Shown: positions 1-12,000 of the stretch, in pieces | Position numbering within the stretch: the first letter of the stretch is position 1 | How the letters are laid out: every line of letters starts with the position of its first letter | Assembly (NCBI GenBank): GCA_032158295.1 | Contig: CM063248.1 | Location: 18,834,787-18,898,786 of the forward strand | Reading direction: 5' to 3' | Origin: Pycnopodia helianthoides | Lineage: Eukaryota; Echinodermata; Asteroidea; Forcipulatida; Asteriidae | DNA: 64,000 bases | The notes under the pieces: model-generated | The model's input: only the letters and a program-made list of their open reading frames with translations | Told to the model about the DNA's origin: nothing | Database searches by the model: none | Made by a program: the position numbers and the translations under genes

Positions 1-49
1 GATTCACGGAGTAGCTATCTACACGGGTCATGAAAGTAAACTCCTCATG
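1..49 (+). CDS. ATP8A: ATP8A exon a (partial at window edge)
   Basis: The first base completes a codon from upstream sequence, then 16 codons read [16 protein letters not shown] and end at a GT donor (50-51). This matches the vertebrate ATP8A segment WVHGIVVYTGHDTKL, just before TM3. Only the 3' part of the exon is present. Confidence 0.85.
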
Positions 50-3000
50 GTAAGACACTGTGTACTGCTACTGTGGTTTTAACTTTTGCTGACACCCTTG
101 GATTCTTCGCACACGCTTACGCCAACTGTACGTTTTATAATAGCGTGTCTTTTTTGTGTGTGTGTGGGAACATAACCCTTTTCAAATAGTCTAAATTGTG
201 GCGTGTCGTGGTCTAGTTCACTGGACCCAAGCTTTGGTGTTGTCAGCAGCACAGTGCAGGTTCGAATCCCAGTCAGGACACTTGTGCCCTTGAGCAAGGC
301 ACTTAACAATAATTGCTTCGTAAAAAGTTGGGAAGGTAGTGCATTCTGCTCTACCAGCCAGGCTCCTAGTGGATGATACCCATGCCTTCATCCTTACGGA
401 CTGTGAAGGGGTAACCAACCCTGTTTCAGCCCCAGGAGTAGGTGGCAACGTGCCCCTGGTGTCAGTTGATTTGGGTCAACAGCCCAGCCCTCACCTTGAA
501 GTGGCCGTTTGGCCTTGTGAGTTAAAAAAAATCATCTCATAAGAGCCTTTAGATTCAATAAAACAAATGACAACTCGTCCAAGCCATGTGGAAGCCATCT
601 GTGGAAGACATGATTGATTTCAGCCGGGAGTGGCTGGTGGACTCATTTACTGTGCCCATGGCTAGGAGATGCATTTAAAATTCCTATGGGAATTCTTAAA
701 GGGGTGGTCATTAATTGATTTTTTTTTTTAATATAAAAGATTTGACCCAGGAAAATTTGCCATTTTCCATGCAACATAAAGTATGCATGTACAGACGCTT
801 ATTTTCATGATTGTAGCGGTTGGTGCTTTCGAAAAATTAGAAAATATATTGCCAAATGATTTCAACATGTTTAAAGTTTTCATGGCATTTTTATAGTGTT
901 GGTTTTGTTTTCAAATGTATGGTTTGACAGTAATTCTTTTCTTGTGAATTTTACTTTTGCAGAATTCCAAAGCAGCACCTTTGAAAAGATCAACCGTAGA
1001 CAGAACAACAAATTCTCAGGTAGGTCAAGAAATTCTAAATTTTCCCTTGTTACAAAAAATACAGTTGTCAAGTAATGAACCACATAAGATATTGACAAAA
1101 TAGGGAGATCGCCAACATTAGGGCTAGATTGCTCAGTTGGTAGAGCGCCGGTACGTTAATCCGGAGGTCGTTGGTTCAAATCCCGCTCTAGTCAATTTTT
1201 CTTTGTTCAACCCCAAAGGAAAAGTACAGTTGGCGGAATGCCTTTTAAACAGCACACTTTCCTACTGGAATTCTGTCATTTGAATTGATGAAGATGTTTA
1301 ACAGTGATATAATAACAATCTCACTATTTTTATCTTCAAGCAAACTTAAATCCTTGATTCTGATTGGTCAACCCATGTTAACAAGAGGCGTGATATAAAC
1401 CTATATCACATGGCCCATATTACACCCTGCGAATTGCGCTGTTCTAACTCCGCGCTATTTTAAGCTAAGTAAACGCAAAGCGTGCAGCTGTTCCATCCCC
1501 ACATATTGCATTAATCTGCGCGTCAAATTTGCTCGAAGATAAATTTGTTAGCGTGCTCGTGGAATACAGAAAATATAGCGCATCTGCGTCCCATATTCAA
1601 CGAGGCCAAAATATGGGACGCAGAAATGCTATATTTTTCCGTATTCCACTCACGCTTGTGTCATAACTAATCAATATAGGGCACACTCACTGGCCAGTTA
1701 AAATGGTAACACCCCTTTGTGTTGAATGGTTTCTTCCAGATCTTGTTCCTATTTGTTATACTCCTTGTGCTTTCCCTGGTCAGTTCCATTGCCGCAGAGA
1801 TATGGAATAGGCAACATTTAGATCTCGACTGGTACTTAGGGTTTAAAGGTAACACCTGGGTTTTATTTATTTTGTCATAATCTTTGCATACCATGTTTTA
1901 GGTCTGGGCCCAATTTCGTAGAGCTGCTTAAGCACAAAAAGTAGCAAAGCACGACAAAAATATGCTTACCAGAATAAAGTTACCAGCCAAACTACCATGT
2001 CACATGTACAATTTGTGACTGGTATCCTGCTCATTTCTGCTTAGCAGACAATTGTTTAGCAATATTTTCTGCTTAAAAGCAGCTCTATGAAATTGGGCCC
2101 AGACACTTCGTTCTTGTAAGGGCAAGGCAGGTTATCCTTGGTAAAGGGCACCTCTATGAGGGAATCTCAAGTTTTAACATGAGCATTTCAAAGGGCACCA
2201 AGGCAATGGTCAGGGGCATCGAGGCCGTCACCTCTGACCCCTGAAGTATTAGGCTTGATATTTGTTTGAGGGCCCCCATTGGGTTGTTTTTGCCCTTACA
2301 CTGATGTGTATTAAAGACACTGGACACCTTTGGTAATTGTCAAAGACCAGTCTTCTCACTTGGTGTATCTCAACATATGCACAAAATAACAAACCTGTGA
2401 AAATTTTGGTCGTCGAAGCTGCGAGAAAGAAAAAACACCCTTGTCACACGAAGTTGTGTGCTTTCAGATGCTTGATTTCGAGACCTCACGCTAAAATCAG
2501 TTCAAATATTTTACTGAGAAATTACTTCTTTCTCAAAAACTACGTTACTTCAGAGGGAGCCGTTTCTCACAATGTTTTATACTATCAACAGCTCTCCATT
2601 GCTCGTTACCATGTAAGTTTTTATGCTAACAATTATTTTGAGTAACTACCAATAGTGTCCAGTGCCTTTAAGCACTACACACTCAGTACTTTCCTGAATT
2701 ATGTGAAAAACAAATTCACATCGGTGTAAGGGCTAAACAAAAATACATATATTATTCTTGATTCCAGATGCAAAATTAACATCTATTAAATATATTCTGA
2801 AGCAGTGTTCTTCAGGACAGAGCCTCAAAACAACCCATACATTAACTGTCTTTCTGTCTGTCCTCTTCATCTACAGATCTGGCGCCTAATTCTTTCTTCT
2901 ATAACTTCTTGACGTTCATTATCTTGTATAATAACCTCATCCCGATCAGTCTGCCGGTCACCCTGGAGTTGGTCAAATTTGGCCAGGCCTGGTTTATTAG

Positions 3001-6000
3001 CTCGGTAAGTTGTTGCTTCTTTATTTGCATCTAGGGCTGTTTTTTCCCTAGGGTAGCAGGTTAGGGTTCAAGGATTGAGGTTCAAGGATTGAAATAACCA
3101 GCCAAATATACATACTCAAACTCGCTGGGGACCTGTTTGAGGCCATGGACATGTATGATGCTTTTTTTAAATTCTTAACCACTATCTGCTGGAAACGGCC
3201 TCTGTCTTTCAAAACCAACCAATATGAGTTTATGTAGGATCCTTACTGCCTCAATCCTCCAAAATCAACCAATATGAGTTTATGTAGGATGCCTACTGCC
3301 TCAATCCTTCAAAATCAACCAATATGAGTTTATGTAGGATCCTTACTGCCTCAATCCTCCAAAATCAACCAATATGAGTTTATGTAGGATCCTTACTGCC
3401 TCAATCCTCCAAAATCAACCAATATGAGTTTATAGGATCCCTACTGCCTCAATCCTCCAAAATCAACCACTATGGATTTATGTAGGGTCCCTACTGCCTA
3501 AACCCTCCAGAATCAAACGATATACATTTATGTAGGATCCAAACTGCCTCAACCTTCAAAAAACATCAAAATTCTGGATCCCAGTCCATCAGCGAGTTGT
3601 TTTTAAGGATCCTCACATTTGCGTCTCCACAGTATGACGTTATTTATTAACAATTGTGTACTACGTTTCAGGATATTGACATGTACCACAAAGAGACCAA
3701 CACGCCGGCCAACGCCCGCACCTCCAATCTGAACGACGAGTTGGGACAAGTCAAGTACGTCTTCTCAGACAAGACGGGCACGTTGACCGAGAACATTATG
3801 GAGTTCAAGAGATGCACCGTGGCAGGGTTGGTCTACGGCTCCAACGGGGAGGACGGAAGCATCCTCTCGCATGAAAAACTTCTCGAGAATCTACAGAACA
3901 AACATGTGAGCTTTTCTCCATGACCTATTCGGTTTGAGGTTGTTGTCTCCCTTTGTAGAAGGGGTCTGCTTGCCTACTGCCAGCTTCAACACCTAAGGGA
4001 CTATGAGGACACATGTCTGTGTGATACAGCTGTATGGTTCACTGTGTCCCCAAGCTATAGATAGGTTCAAGATTCATTTATTTCCACAGTATCAAAAAGC
4101 AAAAGGCAATTTACATCGGAAGTATTCATTACAAAATGCAAAGTAAATGTTTCACAACAAAGGCTTAAAGAAACTTAATGTAAAAAACATATGTGACACT
4201 GCAGAGGGACCCATTTAAGAAGCAAAGCTTGTAGGCAATGGTCCCTAATGACATGCAAATGCATTGAGATAAAAACATAATGTTAAGTGAACCATGGAGG
4301 TTGCAGTATGACGTAAATCGGCCATCTTTAGGGGCAGCTTGGAACACACAGTCATGCGATTAGTGTGCAGCACGCGCACGTTTCACAAAACTAGTGAACA
4401 ACACGGCTGCGTTAATAATATGATGCGCCTGCAAGCCAAAATGCAATTTGCTCGTAAAGATGGCGTCTATTGGGAACTATCTATATAAACCAAAGCACTT
4501 TATGAAAAGACTCGAGAGACACTAGCTTGACCATTTCATCATTATTATTATTTTTTTAAACCAGCCTACAGCCTCTCATATCCGTATGTTCCTAACCATG
4601 ATGGCCGTTTGTCACACCGTCATACCAGAGAAGGATGAAAACAGTGATGAGATCATCTACCAGGCCTCGTCACCAGGTACAAACGTAGTAACTAACCAAT
4701 TACCGCCGGAGATTGTCAATTTTTTCCCTTCCAGCTGGACGGGATTCTTTTAGTGGAATTGCCGGAGGAATCGTTTTTCTTTGAGAGTACGGCTGGCACA
4801 AAGAAACCGTGACTTAAAAAAGCCAAGAGAGCAAAGATTCTGTTTGGAGCACCAGGATTTGTTGTTTTCTATCAAGAAAAGTCCATATTTATGCACTGTG
4901 AATCATAAAACCCAGGTTGTATTGTAAGCTGGGTGTGACCCCTGGCTGCGGCAGTATCTGGTTGTATGACTTCTGCCGCCGATTTCACGAAACTTTTCGC
5001 AACTGCATAAGTCTACTTGCGCAACATTTATTGCGCAAGTTGTGCACCACTAACATAATCAATCTTGCACAAGTGGACTTACGCAGTTGCGTAAAGTTTC
5101 GTGAAATCAGCTGCAGATTGCGGCCATTTTATACCACTATGCCAGAAACACCAGGGCAAACCTTCTCTCTTAACAATGAGTGTACTATATGTACGTTTCA
5201 TTTTTTGTTTTACACAACACACAAGGAATGTAGCAATTATGGTTAAGTGTCTTGGTCACGACAGTGACAGTGACCCGCACAAAAGTGGGTTAACACAACA
5301 CAATGATGCTTCCCAGATTAAGGTTACCAGCCAAACTACCACGTCACGTGTACTATTTGTGACTGGTGTACTGCTCATTTCTGCTTAGCAGACATTTCCT
5401 AAGCAATATTTTCTGCTTAAGCAGCTCTATGAAATTGGGCCCTGATTTTTTGTTTAATCTGATGCACTAGACTGCTCGACAACTACACCAAATGTAGCTT
5501 TAAGTTCTTAAACCAAATAGACTTCTCTTATAATTGCATTATGCATAATGGGTCACTGGTATCTACACGTACATTTACATGTTTGTTCAGCTTGTGTTTC
5601 TTTGCTTTTAGTGTGATTTTAGTCTGGTTTACCATGTTCCTTCTCTCAACAGATGAAGGCGCCCTGATTGATGCAGCTCACTCATTGGGTTTTAAGTTCA
5701 ATGTCAGAACGCCGGACTATGTGGAGATTAACGTGGTAGGTCTCCAAACCAATTCAACTCGGTTTTTATTGACAAATCTGGGAACTACATGTACACAACT
5801 TGGCTGGAACATGTTCAGAAATTACACACGGCGCTCAAACATTGAGGGCCTTATATTCAGATTGGTCACGTACGTTTGTTGTAAAAAGTTATCTGTACTT
5901 TACATCACGATCATCAGTTTATATGCATCTATTTACAATTTCTTCGTTATACTAAGGCCGTGGCTGTGGCTGTTACTAAGGGTGTTGCTATGGGCATCCT

Positions 6001-9000
6001 GTGCTTCAACATTGTTCACATGACGATCAATCCACAGCCGCTGGTTCTAACATGACATAAAGTTACCAGCATACTCATTAACCATGTTTCGCCAATACAA
6101 CTGTGTCCCTATTTTATCTTGGATCAATTTGCACATGTTTGTATAATGCCACCTTTTTTTTAATATGAAAATTTCAATATTTTTTGATCGGGTAATAACA
6201 GTGTGAGAACCCAGTCTTCACTGTGTGGTAATTACCGGGTTGTTTTAACAGCGGCCAGCTACCAACCGAGGTCATTACTATGCAGTGAAGACCAGCTCCT
6301 CACACTGTTTTGCCATTAATAAATATCTTAAATGAAGAAGAAAAAACTGGTAAAAAGCAACAGAATTCGTGTTTTTTTCTCCGTCTATTTTATTAGAACT
6401 TTTCTATTCATGTTCAAGGGCCATTCTTTAGGCTTTTCCAATTTTTGCATGGGACCTAATCTCTTACACATAATATTTAACTATGCATATGCATATTTTC
6501 AAGAACCAGACTAGGAGCTTTGAAAATTAACAGTCACCATAATTATAAAAATGTTGGTTGGTGTTCAGCTTTATGCTTTGCATTATGTTGGTTTCATGCG
6601 CGTACCAGCTACCTTAAATTGATACATTGTCTGCACGTTCATGTGTGATATGCCCGTGTGATATGCCCGTGCACGCGGTGCAACCTCTCATTGCCAAAAA
6701 GCACAAAAACAATACGCACAAAGATAACAGTTGATTTGATAGTTCCCCGCACAGCAAGCACAGTGCATACAGAACTTTTACATTATACATGCTTGTTTAT
6801 AGGGGCCATTTATTGGCAAGTTCACAGAGCCGGTCTTTATATCACATGTTAATACACCCCCCATGTGACCAGTCTTCGACCAATCAGAGTGCCAAAACTC
6901 TCCTAGGTATTTATTCATTTGTTATGATTATTTTACCAGATGGGAAAGCAGGAGAGATATGATATTCTGAATGTACTGGATTTCACCAGGTAATTAGAAC
7001 AGAGGAAATAAAATATGTCTTTCCATGTATTTTTTGTATTTTGATACTTTTTTTGTTGCATAAATCTTTGTTATGACTCTCAGTTGCCATGAGGTTTTTT
7101 TTTCTTTTTGTATTTTCTTTTTAAACTAAAGTTGTATTGATTTCATTGTATCCAGATGCTTTTTGGATCAAGTCTGCTCAAAGTTGCTTGTCTCGATTTT
7201 TGCAGGAAACAACATTTTTAAATAATTTTTTCTCTCAAAGAGTTTTGACACATGGTGCTGTTTCAAAACAACAAAAAACATACAAAATCCTTTTGCGTAT
7301 ACCTGACAATAATTAATTTTTAAGTCTGTAATTAACTACCGCAAATCATTGGCTGTTTTTTTTGGGGGGGGGTGCAATACCTTAAATGAAAGCTTATAAT
7401 TTCTTGAATTCATAACAATAGCTATTTAAAATTGTATCAACATTTTTGGATCAAATCGGATCTAGCATGTTTAAATGGTCGAAAAAGTTTCGTTCTCAGA
7501 CCTCCAAGTCTCGATATCAGAAATGCATTCAGGATAAATAGAAAGCTATTTTGATGACTTTGTTTCTGTTTCCAGTGTAAGAAAGAGAATGTCCGTCATT
7601 GTACGGACCAGCAACGGGACCATATTACTCCTCTGCAAGGGCGCTGTAAGTTTCTGTTTTTTCATTTTATTTTTTAAAAACTTTTATAATGAGTCATGTT
7701 TTGTCATAAATGACACTCCAGGCATCAGGTTTCAGAGGCAAACAGGTAAGGATTGTTAAGAATGATATTATGAAATGAAGCAACCTGGGCCGAAGTTCAT
7801 AAAGCACAAGAACCTGCTAAGCACAGTAACATCTTGCTTAGCAGAAACCGGTTACCGGTTTTCCATTAAGTTTACATTGTTGTGACCGGTGCCCCACTCA
7901 TTTTTTGCTTAGCAATATTTTTTGCTTAGCAGTATTTTTTGCTTAACAGCCTTAGCAAGATTATTTTAGGCTTTACAAAACAAAAAAAGGAGCAATATTC
8001 ATTTGAGTAAATAGGACTGGATTTCACAAGCAGCTAAGATTGACCTTAAAAATGTGTAGCAATCATTAACTGCTAAGCAAAGTTTGGTTTCACAATACCA
8101 ATCACTATGGCGATATTGACAACTCATCTTAGCTGTTTGTAAAATCAATCCCAGTCCAGGGGCCGATTTCACAAAGAGCTAAGATTGATTTTATGACGTG
8201 GATCAATCTCAATTGCTTTAAAGCAAAGTGTGATGTCACAATAGACCCTTTGCATTGGCAGCCATAGTGGATGAAACGTGCACCTGTGAAAGGCTAACAT
8301 TGGCTGAGAGTTGTGCGCAGCGCTTTTATACACACTCGCACGTTTCCATTGTTTTTCATCAAAGATGGTGGTCAGTGACGTCATGTGCAATCCATCTATA
8401 CAAATAGCCATGGCGATATTGCCAACACATCTTAAGATGAATCGTAGCTCTTTGTCAAATCGAGCCGAGCCCTCTCGTTGATTATTCTATTGTGAGATTG
8501 ATGGAATGGTTATGGTAGGGAGAATTTAACGAAGATGTTGTTTATTACCGTTTGCAGGATTCTGTGATCTATGAGAGACTTGGGGAGAACCAGGAACACA
8601 GAGATGAGACCCTACTTCACTTGGGAGAATTTGCCTCTGAAGGTAAAAAAACCCCAAATAACTTAATTTTATGGCCGAGAGGGTACAGCCCAGTCATAGT
8701 AAGCCTTTAAAGGAAAAGTATGCCTTTGTTTTTTGAACCCTTTGATTGTTTTGATTCTATATAAATGTAGACGTATACAATGAAACCAACCTGTGAATAT
8801 TTCATTTCAAAAGGTGGTAGCATTTTTTAGATATTGCCGAATATCTGGAGCAGTTATTTCCACTCAGGAAGAATAATCGATAATTGGAATACACAATCTC
8901 AGATTGAAATATTTTTGAATCCCTCTCTCTAAAACCACATTCCTTAGAAGGGGATCATTTCTCACTACCAACAGCTGCGGTGCTTTTTACCAAGTAACTT

Positions 9001-12000
9001 TTTGTGGCCATTATTTTTTGGAGTAGTTCCCCAAAGGTATGCCTTCTCTTTTAACAAGATCAAAGCACTTTACAGCAGAACCTAGAACCTTTAGCAGAAA
9101 CTAAACAGAAATAGAAATGAGGAAGGTTTTGAGAAGTTTGTGGAATGTTAGAATTGAAGGAGAGTCTCTGATGTGATCAGGGCGTTTGTTCCATTTCCTC
9201 GAGCTGGCTATTGAAAAAGCCTTGTCGCCTGTACTACAAAATGTTATGTAAGTGTGTAAGCAGGAAGAGTTTGCTTCTGTGCAAAATTACTCAAAAGAGA
9301 ACTGTAAATTCCCTCTCAGCCAGAAATCATGTTTGTTGTCTGTGCTTCGTGTAGTCATGGTTTCATTTGGTTAAAAGTATTTTTTTTAAACATCAGGGCC
9401 CAATTTCATAGAGCTGCTCAAGCAGAAAATATTGCTTAACAATTGTCTGCTTAGCAGAAATGAGCAGGACACCGGTCACAAAATTGCACATGTGACCATT
9501 GTGACATGGTAGTTTGGCTGGTAACCTTATTCTGGTAAGCATACTTTTGTTGTGCTTAGTCACTTTCTGAGCTTAAGCAGCTCTATGATATTAGGCCCTG
9601 GTGTTCTAATACTAAACCCATGGGTGGAACCGGAAAAAACTTTAGGAATTCCCGGAGTGAAGAGTCTGATATAAGATATTGTATTAATCGCCAGGTCTTC
9701 GTACACTCTGCTTTGCCTTCCGAGAGATCTCCAAGGAGGATTACGAAGAATGGAGTGCAACGTACTACAAGGCCAGCACCGCCATGCAGAACAGGGAAGC
9801 CAAGCTAGAGGAAGCTGCCGAACTTATCGAGATGAACTTCAACCTCATCGGGGCGTCAGCCATCGAAGACAAACTACAAGACGTAAGTCTGATGATTGAC
9901 CCCTTGCAGATGCGGAATGCACCTCCGCAAAATGGTCTACCCTTTTTCACAATTTTGGGAGTCAATTCCTTTGTGTACATTTTGACTCCCAAAATGGCGG
10001 ACAGGATAGGTGTGTGTAAGTGCGCTTTACGTCATGCAAGGGTCAATAATAGTACTTCAAACAACTACCCTACCCCAAAGATGATTTTTTTGTGTGCGTG
10101 TAACCCTTTCTCCAGAGGGCCCACTTTCCTGTACGGGACCTCAATCCTCCACTGTCTCCTTCTCCTTTGTCACTTCTTGTCTGGACTTAAGATTGGAATG
10201 CCTGACCCATTGATAAGCTGTAGACTTTATGCGCATGATGTCGTTTTGAGTTGTGTAATGTTTCTTAGTTTTGTAGTGTATTTCTTTATCTTTGTGTTTG
10301 AAGGACCTCGATGGAAGTATGTAATGTTTAAACAGCTCTCGGGCTATCCTTGGCTTTGTAATCAGGTTGAGTTTTTTGTATTTTTTTGTGTGTGTAAATA
10401 ATGATAATGACCTCTGACCGTTGTGTTTGTAATTCTTCTCGTCAGGGGGTGCCAGAGACGATCGACACGCTCATGAGGGCGGACATCAAACTCTGGGTGC
10501 TGACTGGAGACAAGCAGGAAACGGCCATCAACGTTGGTATGTTCGTTTCCTTCAACGTCTGTTCATTTCCTTAAATTTGTCTGCGTAACCTGCATAGTAT
10601 AGTGCAGTAGTTAATTATTATCTTACTGATTGGCATTTTGGCGAAAATCTACATTTTTGTTTTCGTTCAACCATGGAGTAGCTTACTGTAGGAGATAATT
10701 GTTAAAATTAACTGTTCTTATGACCAGTTAAAAGTTTACGGAACTTTCTCCACTCTGTGATGTAACCGTACCGCTGTCTTGAAAGAACAGTGACGTAACT
10801 TTGTGAGTTGACTAGAGAAACAGTGCTCTAAGGCTAGGTTGATCCCAGGGCTCGAATTTGACACTGGACCGCAGGCCCGAGGCCAGTGATTTTAGTATTG
10901 GGCCAGTAAACTCATGACCGGACAAGTCCAGTGGTCTTGTGTTTTCAATTCAATAACATGTTATGTAACTAAACTCACTCTATAATATCTTGTAAACAGA
11001 AACAAATTATGTTCGAATGTTGACTTTGAGTAATGATTAGAAATACAGTCAATACCCTGGATAAATGAGGTAAATCTTCTCTTATATGTCTTAGTGCTTG
11101 TTCAATTAAATGCAAGTTAACTGTTCAAGGAAGTCTTTTCTCAGTTTGGATCTGGTCTTGCAAAACTATTTCTGGTCCAGTAAAAATTTTGAGATACAAG
11201 TCCTGCGGTCTTGTGGATTTTTCCCCCAAATTCGAGCCCTGGATCCACTTATACTAGTGAGTCAAACCACCCAGCATTCCAGTGACATCGATCTAGATCG
11301 ACTATGGTTAAGTCTGGTTGACTGGAGTCACCATCGCAAACATGCTCATAGTAGTTTATGGTACATGTATATTGTCAACTTTCAGTGCACTAGACCGCTC
11401 GGCCATGAGCTGAACGCTACAACAACGTTATTTCCTTTTAACCTCATCGGCATCAAAATAATAGTGGCTTCTTATATAGCGCTCATATCCGTCACTCAGT
11501 GACGCTCAAGGCACTTCAACAGTCAGTATTTTCCTACAAGGTATATCACGGGACCAACGGCTTTACGTCCCATCCGAAGGACGCAGCAATAATGGTTAAG
11601 TGTCTTGCTTAAGGACACAAGTGTCACGACTGGGACTCGAAACCCACACTCTGCTGAACAGAAACACCAGAGCTTGAGTCCGGTGCTCTTATCCGTTCGG
11701 CCACGACACGCCATAAAATGTAAGCGTGTATATTATGTCCTCGTAACAAGGATCTATGATTTATTCCACCAGGTTACTCCTGCAAGTTGCTGACCCAGGA
11801 CATGCCCCTGGTGGTGATCAATGAGGAGAGTCATGACGATACATTGGAAAACGCTGCGTAGGCACATCGCCACGTTCGGGGAGGACCTCGGCAAGCAGAA
11901 CGACGTCGGCCTCATCATAGATGGGAAGGTAAACTTTGACCCTGTTAACCTTTATAAACCCTAAGGTGATGAAATCAAGAAATTCCCCCAAAGTCATTTT

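Noticed and set aside
1122..1194. Functional tRNA-Asn gene
   Set aside because: The anticodon stem and T stem have mismatches, and identical leader and trailer sequences at two other sites show it is a SINE head.
3186..3560. CRISPR-like array
   Set aside because: Units are contiguous 50-bp tandem copies without unique spacers, in an animal intron.
5541..6023. 160-codon + strand open frame
   Set aside because: It contains ATP8A exon g only in its middle and otherwise translates intron sequence.
9784..10401. 205-codon + strand open frame
   Set aside because: It begins inside ATP8A exon k and reads through the GT donor into a MITE and intron.
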